This document shows positions 52,131-63,998 of a DNA stretch of 64,000 nt, piece by piece (within the stretch, counting starts at the first letter, position 1; every line of letters begins with the position of its first letter). A model generated the notes under the pieces. That model saw nothing but the letters and a program-made list of their open reading frames with translations, had not been told where the DNA came from and did not search any database. Source of the stretch: Prunella strophiata. Its lineage: Eukaryota; Chordata; Aves; Passeriformes; Prunellidae. The stretch is from assembly GCA_036583965.1 (NCBI GenBank), contig JAZBQD010000014.1:54999626-55063625 (forward strand), read 5' to 3'. A program made the translations under genes and the position numbers.

Positions 52131-55100
52131 AACCCAAGACTTTTATTAGGAATCTACTCAGGACTGAGTGGAAAATGAGTCATGTGTTTTGCAATCCCAA
52201 GCACTGCACACCACAACTACTTTTTAAACACTGCTGCTTTCTTGGGAATCAAGTAGCTGCAGTTTGCCAGACATCCTGGAAATCATTTAACATCAGCCAA
52301 GCACTAAAGCACACAAACGTCTGGATTGCTGCAGCCCAGAAGAATACTGAAAATTGCTTATCTGAGTAAAAAACTGTGGGAATTATTGGTAACACAGGGG
52401 CCAGGATTTTGCTTTCAAACTTCCAGTCCATTGTATTTTACCCAGAAGAATTGAGTAGTCTTTATTCTTTTTGTATTAATGATGATGAAATATATCTTTA
52501 GAGAATAAAACCCCCTTCCTACTCTTAAAAAGCTTAATGTAGGGGAAAGGTGAAGGAAGATTTGCCTCGAAACTCCAGTGAAGTTAGAGAACTCTAGGGC
52601 TCCAGCACGAAGAGAACTTGAATGCTACTTGTTAGAAACCAGCCTAAATCAGGTTTCCCTTGTAACAATCTCTGTTTGCCAGTGGCTGGCACCCAGAAAC
52701 AATAGCCACAGTTAACATATTTATTCATTAATTCATTTTCTTTATTTTTAAAGATTAAGGAAGAAATCTATTATATCAGGCCTTCATTCTAACTATTGAC
52801 TTTCCTGCTGTTGACAACACTGATATTTATAGAATCTTAAGGGACGTAAATGAGTACTGGGATAGCTTGAAGTAGAGTTGAAGATGTTGCTGTATCATTC
52901 CTATCAGCTCTAGGGGGAAATGCAGTTAAATCTGCTTCTCTGCTTTAAAAAATCTTAGCAAGTACATTTAAAAACCTGTCTTCTACTATTCCATTCTCAT
53001 TTTGTTAAAATGGAATATACCCAAAGAATTTTCAAGTTGTTCCCAGAGCTCTTTGGTGGGAGCAATCTGCTTCCCATTAGATCTAATAGTGAGTGTGTTC
53101 CTGTGCTGCAGTCCCACACTGATCTCTCTCTTACACTTTCCTACCTTCTTTTCTCTCTGTAGGCATTAAAGTATTTCTAGCTTCCTTACATAGCCCTTAT
53201 GACTTTTTACCAGTTTCACCTATGACAAGCATATGATCTTGTGGTGAAATACCTTCTTTGATATGTGAGATAGGGCAAACAGGGCAATAAAGAGTGCAAA
53301 GTGACAGCTTTTCTTGTCCTGTTCTCAGCTTTTATTTCAAAGGGAATATAAATCACTCTTTCACGCAGAGACAACAAGAGACATTGATTATTTCAGCAGC
53401 TCAGGCTGTCATCAAAAAGGCACAGATATAATAACCTGGATCCCAGAGTACCTTAAGAATTTTGACTATTCTTGAATTTTAAAATATGCCACACCATATA
53501 GATAGTCCCTGTAACTATCTATTTCTGGAAATAATTGTGCTTCAGTCATTGTTATAAAAATACTTAATTACTAAGTCAATTTAAACTCAAATCACAACTT
53601 AAAGAAGATTTAATTTCACTCACTTAGTGGAAGATACACTTCTACCAAAATAGCCAACATTTTCAGCCTATGAGCAAGTTCTAAACAAACTGAGAACAGC
53701 TCATAGGTGTGTTTCCCAAAGCATGCTCCTTTCACCACTGCCTGAGTGGCAATATTGCCCTCTCCCTGCACATTCAAGGAGAACCTGATCCATCCTTATA
53801 GTTTTCAAGCCTCTTCAGTTTATGGATTCAAAATTATTTCCTGGCTAGATGAAGATCCTTGATTAAAAATTTTGAGCCTGATGGCACACTTGGGATTTTG
53901 TTCTTATCTTTCAATGCTTAAGAGTAGTCCAGTGTTGCAATACTAGGAAATGAACCAGGCCAGTGAGAGATCCTTGGTATCGGACCTCAGCCACCAACAT
54001 GAAATGTTACTTATTTCTACCAACTAGCATTTTTCCAAATAATATCTGGCCAGGATTTAGGGTCCAGTACATCCCAGGAACTATCCTTAACAAGCAGGTT
54101 GCATGTAGTGTCCTTGTTCTGAAGATTAAGAGACTTTATTAACATCAGCACATGCCCCTCTGTGCCAGTTGGCTTCAGTAGTTAGAAATTTTCCCAGACA
54201 TATTTAATTTACTTGCATGGGTTAAAAATTTGAAGGCCTTATATTGTAATAATTTATTAGTATAGCCAGTTTGTTGACTAATTTTTCATTTTTTTCTTTT
54301 TCCTGCTCATGGTTGTACAAGACAAAATTTTTAGATGTTTAAGTCTTTGATTTCTTATTATGGTAATTTTGATTTCTGTTTTCATTTCATTATCATTTCA
54401 GTGAATTAAAGAGTTGAAAATATCAGTATATTTAGGCCCATATATGTCATAACATAATATGAGGAAATATTAGGCTTGTCAGAACATAAAATAAATAATT
54501 TTAGTTTGAATATATGAATTGATAAATTTATATATTTATTGGACATAATCTTAAGAAGCAGTCAAAAATTATTTGTAAATATTTTTCTCTCAAAAAGCAA
54601 GAGGTTTTTTAGAGAGAGCTGCATTCATTTCCTCAGGCTTCATGAAAAAATCTTGCCCTGTTATACATTAGCAACTATCAGGAATGTTCTAAATTGTGTT
54701 GATTTGATTAAAGAGGGCATTTCTGAGCCTTTCTACAGCAAGAACTACACTTGTTAGAAGAGCAGAACAAATGCTTATTTCCAAGTGCAGCAAACCTATT
54801 TCAACCTCTTCATTAAACAGCAAAAAGTAGAAAGTGTATTTAAATATTTGCAAACTTAAATGTTCCTTGCATATGAACCCCAAATCATTTCATCAGTAAG
54901 CAAAATGAGCAGTAGTGCATATCTGATTATAGAATGGTTAGGATTCCCCCTCTCTCTTGGGATTTTATATCTTTTTAATATGTATGGAGGAGAGCTATAT
55001 TACCTACAGACCTGAAGTCTACCGAAGTAGTCAAAATATCTGATAAAATTTCAGAATTCTAATTTAAAAACCTGTGCTGGTATAAATGATATATATTTTT

Positions 55101-56520
55101 TTTCTCATTAAAAGAACAGTTCAACTAGATGCTCCTGAATTATTTGTGGGATTACTTATATTTATTTCAGAGTTATTTCTGAACCCCTTTGATGTCTAGC
55201 TGAATCTAGAGTACATCAAACAAAAACTTAACTAGTAAGGCTCTCATACTGGTGGATGTAGAAAAGACATGGGACAAGAACAAATGTGTAAATCAGACAC
55301 ATTCAATTTATCTTCTGGATGAAAATTGTACTAAATTGCATTTCTATATGTTTCTAGAGTATACCTTATGCTAGAAGGGTTTTCTTTTTCTATGGAATTA
55401 CAATTGAAGAATAGAACTCAAGATATTATACTAAGAATTATTAATTTGTAATATTTAGGAAAAATAGTAGTCATGTCTTATTACTGAAACACACAAGATA
55501 AACAATATTTTTACTATTAAAGACTCTCATCATAATTACTATTACATTTCTGGACATAAAAAGAATAATAAATTGAACAAGAATTTTTCAACATAATAGC
55601 ATGTCTTGCCCTTAAAAAATTAAAATATGGTTATGTTACAGAATGAAGGAATAATTTTGTCTTCTCAAAAAAATATTTCTAAAATGGAATTTCTGATAAA
55701 GAAGGTTAGATATTTTCATCTCAAATAGCCAACTTTGTAATTGGATTTTTATTTATGTGACTACTATCTATGTGTCAAAATTCAATTTCCTGTTCTGTGG
55801 GAAGATGATCACAACTTTGAGGTTCAGATTATTCCAAGGCAAAACTTCTTACTCTGTTTTATGGTTCTTTTTTACTTCAACATCTCTGAGCAGAGACTCC
55901 AATTTCCAATTTGTGCTGGATGTAGCTTCCATGCTATAGGACTACAAATAAATGCAGAGTGACAAAGTTTTCCTGTAATGCACAGATTATGCCACCCTAG
56001 AAGAGTCCATTGGTTTTGACCTATATAATTAATCTAGAATAAAATAAAAGCAGAATTTTAAGAATTATGCTTTGAAATTCCTCACACATTGACTAATTAC
56101 ATTGTTTATCTAATAGTTGATCCCTTTCTAGCATATTATTACAAAATTAATTTTTATGTTAAAGAAAATTTCTTTTTACATATCCTCATGAACATTATCT
56201 ATATGCTACGGTGCAATTCTCAAAGAAAGGAAGAGAAGAAAGAAATAAGGCAAATAGATGGTCAGCATTCTGTTTGACTCTGAAAATCACTATGAAATAC
56301 AAGGATTTGTACTTTATGCATAGGAATTTTTGTTGACATAACACAAGCATAAAATATTGAGTGTTTTAAGATCTGCTCCAAAAACCTTCCTCACTGAATG
56401 TTCATTGCTCACTAGAACACTGTCCACTAGCAGTCCTTTCTCTGGGAGAAAAATACTCAGAATAAAAAAAAAAAAAATTAAAAAAACCCCAAAGGGAGTA
56501 AAAGGAAAAAGAAGAAAAGT
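52131..56520. other. AT-rich non-coding stretch
   Basis: About 4.4 kb without a recognised gene or element. Open frames of 60-73 codons have no features. Confidence 0.55.
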
Positions 56521-56598
56521 AGATGGAGAAAGATAAAGAAAGAGGAAGGAGGAAAGAGAGAAAGATAAAGAGAAAGAGAAAGAGAAAGAGAAAGAGAA

Positions 56599-56641
<43 letters not shown>

Positions 56642-56702
56642 GAAAGAGAAAGAGAAAGAGAAAGAGAAAGAGAAAGAGAAAGAGAAAGAGAAAGAGAAAG
56701 GG
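56521..56702 (+). repeat. (GAGAAA)n hexanucleotide microsatellite
   Basis: A degenerate GA-rich lead-in (56521-56566) grows into about 22 GAGAAA units, pure purine from about 56567 to 56702, with one shortened unit (GAAAGAAAGAG) near 56615. Open frames on both strands (KEKEKR / FSFSFS types) are artefacts of the hexamer. Confidence 0.98.
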
Positions 56703-57613
56703 TTTCGTTTATTTAAGTACTTCCTTTGAGGCAACCAGAGACTTTACCAGAGTAGGATATTTTCTGATTGATGGTATCTCTAAAATAGCAATTCGGACTA
56801 GTCTTCTTACATTTATTTCCCATTTTCTATAAGATATTTCTGGTCTGTTCAGAAATTCTTCTTTGCAAGCATCCTGTAAAACATACTTAAGGTACCCTAT
56901 CTTGTCTTGGCCCAGTATGGAGTTTCTTATAAATGGAGAAATAAAGCATCAAATGTATCTCCATAACCATCTCCAACTGGTTGCTGTGGGCTGCATTCTA
57001 TCTAGAAGCTGCAAAGAGAGGTAAGAGAGGGAACGTTCCCTCATTCCTTCAGTCAGCCTGAAAAAAAATGTTCAAAAAAAGATGAAAATATTTTATAAAT
57101 TAATCGAGTTTCTGTTTCCTGAACTTTGCAGCACAGGGAACTTTACTGTTTCATTCACACAATGATCAAAGACAACTTCACTGCATTCCTTTTTCTATCC
57201 TGGCACTGAGTGTCAGGGCAAGCCAACCATTAAATAGGCAGCGAGTTATAATATTCCTGGAGGGACTGATCTCTGCAACCCTCTTCAAGGCTCCAAAAGG
57301 AATTTTTGAAGGACTGCCTGCCACTGGACTCGCACTAAAAGTCTTTTTTTCTGTACCTGATAACAAAGAAGTTACACTCCTACCTTCAATAAAATTGTTT
57401 ATTGCTTTTCTTTCCTGTCTAGATGCCTAAATAGACTAGATAATGATCTTATCTTCTGGTATATTAATAAAATTAGAGTATGCATATTCAGGATATAATT
57501 ATGATAATGGATAGATAGACAAGCAGACAAACTCAGACCCAGGAGAGACAAAGAACTGAAAGTTGAAACAACCTAGAGAAGATCAGGAAGTTCAAGGAAT
57601 TAGGGGAAAAAAT
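56703..57613. other. Non-coding stretch
   Basis: Nothing firmly recognised. A 62-codon minus frame at 57366-57178 has no family features. Confidence 0.5.
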
Positions 57614-58076
57614 GAAGGAATCACAGAATCACAGCATCAATCAGGTTGGAAATGACCTCTGAGATCATCAGGTCCAACTGATAAATAAACACCACCTTGT
57701 CAACCAGGCCATGGCACTCAGTGACACATCCAGGCTTTCCTTAAACACCTCCAGAGATGGTGACTCTACTACTTCCCTGGGACAGCCCATTCCAATGCCC
57801 AATCAGCTTGTCTGTGAAGAAATTCTTCCTAATGTCCAACCTAAATGTGTCCCTGGGACAGCTTAGGACTGTGTCCTCTTGTCTGTCACTGGTTTTCTGA
57901 GAGAATTGACCAATCTCTACCTTGCTATCACTGCCTTTCTGGAATCTATAGAGAGCAATAAAGTCTACCCTCAATTTTCTCTTCTCCAGACTAAATACCC
58001 CCAGCTCCCTCAGCCACTTCCAGAAGACCTGTGTTACAGACCCTTCACCAACTTTTTTGCCCTTCTCTGGAGATAG
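57614..58076 (-). mobile_element. CR1 LINE 3' end
   Basis: The plus strand starts with the complement of the CR1 terminal octamers (AATCACAGAATCACAG, 57621-57636), then AGGTTGGAAATGACCTCTGA and CCAACTGATAAATAAACACC. On the minus strand the ORF2 C-terminus is still readable across about 100 codons, with LRELGVFSLEKRKLRVDFIA and RLDIRKNFFTDKLIGHWN, typical CR1 C-terminal blocks. It is 5'-truncated near 58076. A plus-strand CR1 copy starts about 210 bases further on, so the two are head to head. Confidence 0.95.
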
Positions 58077-58284
58077 AGATGGGTGAAGAAAATGAAAGTG
58101 AAATTTACAAAATTTACAATGAAAAGGAAAATAAAGTGTTACTTCTAAAGATTTCAACACCAAGGACACCGGTAACTTTGTTAATCCCTCTCATTTATTT
58201 TTGTAAGAAAACATTTCCACATTCTCTCCTAGATTTCATTTAAGGAATGGAATCTAAAGAAATATGCATATTTGATATACTACT
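58077..58284. other. AT-rich spacer between two CR1 copies
   Basis: About 200 bases of AT-rich sequence without recognisable retroelement similarity. Confidence 0.5.
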
Positions 58285-59096
58285 CCCAGAGTCCTGACAA
58301 TATTGGCAGATGTAGTTGTCAAGCCACTCTCCTTAATGTTTGAAAGTCATTGCAGTCAGGTCAAGTCCCAGATGACTGGACAAAATGGAAACATCATGTC
58401 CCATTTTTATAAAAAAAATGGAAAGGAGTATTCTGGGAATTATCAACTTGTCAGCCTCACCACTGTGCCTGGGACAATCATAAAACAGATCCTGCTGGAA
58501 GCTTTGCTAAGAGACATGGATAACAGGGAGGTAATTTGTGACAGTTGAAATGGCTTCACCAGGGGCAAATTCTGTGTCAACAGCTTAGTGGCCTTCTCTG
58601 GTGGAGTGACTGCATCAGTGGGCAAGGGAATGGCTACAGACAAAATTTATTTGGCCTTTGACCTGGTCCCCCACAACATCCTTCTTTCTAAATTGGAGAG
58701 AAATTGATTCAATGAGTGACTGTTCAGTGGACGAAGAATTGCTTGCACGATCACATCAAGAGTGTAGAGATCAGTGGCTCAATATCCAAAAGGAGACCAG
58801 TCATGAGAGATGCTCTTCATGACAGGATTATTTTGTTTTGGGACCAGTACTGTTTAATACTGTCATGACATAGATGAAGGAACAGAGTGCACCCTCAGCA
58901 AGTTTGAAGATGACACCAAGCTGAGTTGTGCAGGTGACATGCCTGAAGGAGAGGATGCCATCCAGAGGGACCTGGACAAGACTGAGAAATAGACCCATGG
59001 GAATCTCATAAGCTTCAACTGAACCAAGTGCAAGGTACTGCACCTGTTTTGGGGAATCTTCCAACTCAAACTCTTCTATGATTCTGTGATTCTCTA
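58285..59096 (+). mobile_element. CR1 LINE, reverse-transcriptase part, internally deleted
   Basis: The plus strand carries ORF2 reverse-transcriptase sequence. NYQLVSLTTVPGTIIKQILL corresponds to the NYRPVSLTSVPGKI block, followed by [33 protein letters not shown], a degraded LGPVLFN region and [15 protein letters not shown]. The catalytic segment normally reads FADD in CR1 and is FEDD here (58903-58914). Stops and shifts interrupt the frame. Just after KCKVLHL the sequence jumps directly to the element's 3' terminus, AATCTTCCAACTCAAACTCT plus CTATGATTCTGTGATTCT octamers (about 59056-59096). The rest of ORF2 and the 3' UTR are therefore deleted. Confidence 0.93.
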
Positions 59097-59539
59097 CTTT
59101 ATATTATACACATAAATATAAATTACCCAATATACAGATTTAAGGAAACAGCCGAAGAAATTTGGTACTTATGAGTACATTCAAACAACCAATACACCTA
59201 CATATACATATTAAATTTGTGTATGCTGTAACAAATTTTTCATCGGAATTTACTCATTTAATTGTTCTGAGCTGATCTATCTTAATTAAGTCTCTACAGT
59301 ATATCTAAAGGCTGTACAGAGAAACATGATTGATCTAGCATTCACACTGTTCTGAAATGTACTGTTTAGAACTACTGTATAGAACTTCAGAATACACATT
59401 TATCAGGAAATAATAACAATTTTTATGTTTACTGTCCTCATGCTGGAAGCAGTGGAACAAATTCTGTGGTGTATCATGTTGGCTAGCTTCTTTCATTAGA
59501 AAGAACATATGTTTGACCCTGGTATTGTTACTTTTGCTT

Positions 59540-59543
<4 letters not shown>
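59097..59543. other. AT-rich non-coding stretch
   Basis: Nothing recognised. Confidence 0.5.

Positions 59544-59582
<39 letters not shown>
59544..59582. repeat. Poly-T run, 39 bases
   Basis: The longest uninterrupted homopolymer in the window. No associated element recognised. The lysine-rich minus frame through it is an artefact. Confidence 0.95.
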
Positions 59583-61657
59583 CTGAATGACAGCATTTAA
59601 CATCAAGGGAAAACAAGTGTCCCCTCTTGCTATACACAAATGCAACAGCTCTTGTCAGTACTAGGTCATTTGCAAGCTCACTTTTTCTCCTGCTGTTGAT
59701 GCTAAATAAGTGCAAGGGCTCTGAGATAGATTGGTGATATTGCCGCTAGCAATTGCAACCAAACCCTCCTGTGTGCAAATTTACAGCAGTACCTCCTGGT
59801 CTTCCTGGAAAACATTTGCAAATGTTCTCACCTTGACCAAACAAGTCAAACTCATAATCTCAGAGTGTTTCTTGCTCATGGAGTGTACTAGGAGTCAAAC
59901 TACCAGGAGTGGGAATTGTCCTCATTTCAGACTTTTCATTTTTTATCAGCTTTCACATCTGCCACTTCTTTTGTATCATATGCCAAATATGACATAAGAA
60001 TGAGGATAAAGTCCTAGGGCAATTTCATCTAACAAAGTTTCTTGCTCTCTCTGATGAAAAGGAAAACAAGCAAAGCAAAAAGTCAACTTTCAAACTGTGT
60101 GTATTCTTTTACTATATAATTTTAATGATCAGGATAGAAAGGGAAATCACAAGATGGAGACAAGAGTGTGGTGGATAAAGTTGTGTCAGCTATAAAATTT
60201 GTAATGAATCACTGCATTTGATTCTAATACTAGCTGTTGTCATTTATGCACATAACTAATCCCTAGACTATATCAAGATTTTATGAAATATTAATCTAAA
60301 AAGGTATCGACTGAAAATCAAAATAAGGCATCCCTGCTCCCAAAAGAACTACAAAAAATAATTTCAGCCAGAGGCCCATGATCATAAAATTTAGTACTGT
60401 GTAAGCAGCAGTAACTTTAATATTAGTGGATGTTTAAAACCAAGGTAGGGAGCTAGAGGTGTAGGAAAAATTCTCAAAGGAGAAAAGGCTACTGGATAAA
60501 ACCAATCATTTATCTATCTAATATGTATATCAGTTTCTCATTTTCTTCTTCTGTTTGACAAGAAAACAAAATAAAGATACCTCAGTTATGCCCTATTTTT
60601 TTTTTTCAAAATGCTTCTTAGAGTTTCTAAGAAAGGAGAGGAAAGAAAGTTTAAATATTAACATTTTATTTAGTTCTTAACATTCAAGTTGAGAAGACTA
60701 AATGGTGAAAAGAGTGTGTTTATTGCAACCTATAATAGTGTCTCTGAAAGCATAAAAAAAGTAAAAAATTGGGCATACTGCAGGGTTTCCCCAGACATTG
60801 AAGTAAAAAGAGACTCTCCCTCCCTGTCTTCCAAAACATCTAAACTTGAAGAAAAGCCAAGAGAAGAATTACGGTAATGCTGAATCATGGTTCAAACCTC
60901 TGCATCTATGGTGCTTGTTTATCTCAAACCCAGGAGAGGGACTACTTTAGAACTTAACAACTTACTGAATGGAGGTTCCCATTTTCTTGTCCTTTTTTTA
61001 AGGCTTTACTCCAAAACACTGAATTCAGTATTTTTTCTGGGGTTGCGGGAAGACTGGAAGCCAACTCATACTGACTTTCAGTGGTATTGGGGTATGCAAC
61101 TCCCAGCAGGGCTTATGAAATGTCATTCCTAATTGATATTGAAAAAAGCTTACATTATTCCACTTGAAAATTGAGATTATTTCATAGGATTGCCATAGAA
61201 AATTATTTGAATTACACAGTGATGCATGTTAATTTTTCCATATCACCACCCAATAAATTCTGCAATTAACCCATATAATTTCTCTAATATCATGTGCTTT
61301 GGGGAAATCTTTTCAATTAGAAACTTAACACCAAGAGTGGAGAATTGGAAGGGATGCCTAAAATTGGATTTACTTTGCTTGTTTTCCCTTAAGGTGAAAA
61401 TAGGCTTTTGAAAAAAAGCATTTTTTCTTTACGTCTTTTCTTATGGGTTTTTTTCTCTCCTTCCAATGGAGTTAATGAATTGCACAGGATGCACAGGAAT
61501 CAAAGAATATTTGTGCATCTATTAAAATGAGATATATAATTTAGAATAGTCATAAATGAGAGGTAGCTAATTTAACCATAATTATAAATTGAACAAAGAA
61601 TTTTTTTCTATTCCATTTAATTCTTGCAAGGACCTCAAAACAAATAATTTTCATTAG
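59583..61657. other. AT-rich non-coding stretch
   Basis: No gene recognised. Frames at 59731-59997, 60689-60877 and 60887-61132 lack recognisable motifs. Confidence 0.5.
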
Positions 61658-61722
61658 AAAAAACAAAACAAACAAACAAAAAAACCAAACAAACAAAAAA
61701 AACCCAACAACAATGACAATGA
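61658..61722 (+). repeat. (CAAA)n-like A-rich tract
   Basis: Irregular AAAAC, CAAA and ACCAAAC units. It forms the left arm of an imperfect inverted pair with 61949-62020. Confidence 0.9.
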
Positions 61723-61948
61723 CAACTACTAGCAAACAATATTTAATCTCTAAAATGTATGTCAATATCCATTTGTAAATAACAACAGTTAAACACAAGG
61801 TGCTTATCATAACTAGGCTCTCAACTGAACTTTCTCTCTAGAGAGAGAAATAGGATATGTTTTCTATTCTAAAGAGCTCAGCACATGAGAAAACAGATTA
61901 GGTGTTTGTGACTTTAGTTCATTTACTTTAGAGTGGTTTTGTTCTGGA

Positions 61949-62020
61949 TTTTTTTTTTTTGTTTGGTTGGTTTTGGTTTTGGTTTTGATTTTGTTTATTT
62001 TTTATTTTTTCTTTTTTATT
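61949..62020 (+). repeat. (TTTG)n-like T-rich tract
   Basis: T-run, then GTTTGGTTGGTTTTGGTTTT and T-rich sequence. Its complement resembles the CAAA/ACCAAAC tract about 230 bases upstream. Confidence 0.9.
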
Positions 62021-63967
62021 CTTTGTCAACCAATGTTTTGCTTTTACAGCTGTTTTTACAGTTTTATTGGCACTGACCCAGAAACTATTGTTCAAAGTCT
62101 GCATTTTGCATTAGTGTGTTTCCTCACCCTATCCTGGGTTTTGTTTTGCACAAAATTAGAATTGAGGTTCTAAATATACTATTACAGTCTTGGTACAGTT
62201 CTCCCTTTCACATTCCATTTTTGTGTTTTTCACACTGAAGGATTCGAGGAGATGTCATTGATTGCAAAGGGCTAAAACATATGCCTAGGTCTGGAGAACA
62301 TGGTTCCAGAAATTCTGTAAGCTGTCTCTAGAGTGATTGTGGCAGCTTAATTCAGGTACACTGCTAGAACAGCAGTCAACAGGAGCCTTTACACTCTGGG
62401 CACCAGAGCAAAAGAGCTGTGCAGAATTTCATAATGGTCCTTTGCAATACTCCTGTATGTGACTGTTCTTGATATAGGGAATTCCCAGGACACAATATAT
62501 TGGCAGTAAAATAATCTTCATTACTCTTCAATACACTTATATTACTGGCTATTAAAAGTCTAATTAGACTTTAGAGAAGACTATTCAGCCCATTAAAATA
62601 ATAAATGAATTCTGGCATTAAACAAACTTGGACAATAATCATTAGTTTTATGAAACAGAAATATATTTCTTTTGCCAAATGATATGACAAGCTCTGGGGA
62701 AAAGGCTCATAATCTAGTTTGTCTTGGATACAGGATTTCTCATTAGTCAGGAAATTATGTCAAGTTTTTGGGAAAAGCTCCTGAGACTCAGGATCGACTC
62801 TCGTTTCCTTTCACATTTGTGTAGCTCCAATAGGGAAAAGTGAATTGTTCATAGAATACTGTTGACTTTTTGAGATTCTGTGAGAGAAATTAAGGCATCT
62901 GCCCTCACTGTTCACAGAGCAAGGTGTCTATTTCAGAACTGGAAATGCCTCGGTGAAAAGAGTTTTAAGAGTTTGAAGTTATGAACTTCACAACACAGAG
63001 GGCTCAGGTACTTACAGTGTGTGACTTTTTAGCTAAAATGTAATTTATAAAAAAGTATTGTGTTTTCTGTAGAGGTCATGCTGGTCCTTGCATGTCAATT
63101 TGTATCATGAACATTTTTATATCTCTGGCTCCAGAGATACTTCACAAAGAAATAAATCTGAAGGAAGAATATGTGATATTAAGTCTAGTTTGAGAAACAT
63201 TCTAACAATAGGAAGTCAAAGTCTTTACCTGAGGTACTGTTAATAGATTTAGGTATATTATGAAGAAACAAATTGCCACATAATGTCACCTTTGTGTTAC
63301 TTGTGATGGTGGGATTCAAATTTTTAACAAAATTGTCACAGGTTAAGAAGCTGCAAATGTCAACCCTTACAAATAATTAATATCAGCTGGGGATGATTTC
63401 CATATGTTTAGCAAATATAAGAATAGTAAAAAAACCCCTAAAATCTAGAAAAATATTTTATAATGTATTTGAAAATGTTGCAAATTATTATCTCTTTACT
63501 AACAATATCAAGAAAGTCACTATTATTTTTTTCTGGTAAATGAAAAATCGATGTCAATGCATATTTTTGTTCAGTACAGACTTTAATTGCTTTGCTTTCT
63601 TGTTATTTGCATTGCTATGCAAAATCCAATGACCTTTATGTTACATTAGAATATCAGAAAAAAAATGAAGAGACATTTCTGTCTTGAGATTAAAAATGCT
63701 ATTTGTTTTTCATGTTCCAGTCCACTGTTGGGACTTAAATCCCACATGGATGCATTTTAAACTCAGATCCCAAGAGAAAAAATGCTTATTTCTTCTCTCT
63801 CTGTAGGGATGCAGATGAGTCAGAAAAATCAGTATTCATGATCATGCATAAAAAGATCCTTCAGGTTTTTAGTCCTCCATTTTTGCCCCTTTGAAATTTT
63901 AGACAAATACATCCTGATTCATTTTTAAGCACTTTCTTAGGAACATATTTCATGCTTAAATGACCTT
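62021..63967. other. AT-rich non-coding stretch
   Basis: No gene recognised. An inverted octamer pair at 63605-63624 is listed separately. Confidence 0.5.
63605..63624. promoter_or_regulatory. Inverted octamer pair
   Basis: ATTTGCAT (63605-63612, a perfect POU octamer complement) faces ATGCAAAA (63617-63624) across a 4-nt spacer. A second ATGCAT core lies upstream near 63557-63562. It is a candidate POU-factor site pair, with no gene context to support function. Confidence 0.25.
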
Positions 63968-63998
63968 GTTTTTGTTTTTTGTTTTTCTTTTTTTTTTG
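63968..63998. repeat. T-rich tract at window end
   Basis: Irregular GTTTTT and T-runs reach the window edge, so the full extent is unknown. Confidence 0.85.

Noticed and set aside
51871..52137. Phenylalanine-rich minus-strand frame
   Set aside because: Its start lies in the A-rich tract at 52040-52130. The remainder is unremarkable.
56402..56734. Repeating FSFSFS and KEKEKR open frames
   Set aside because: They are translations of the GAGAAA hexanucleotide array.
57741..58169. 142-codon minus-strand frame as a host gene
   Set aside because: Its residues match the CR1 ORF2 C-terminus (FSLEKRKL, RLDIRKNFF). It is a retrotransposon remnant.
58303..58548. 81-codon plus-strand frame as a host gene
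   Set aside because: It is CR1 reverse-transcriptase sequence ending in a stop within the element.
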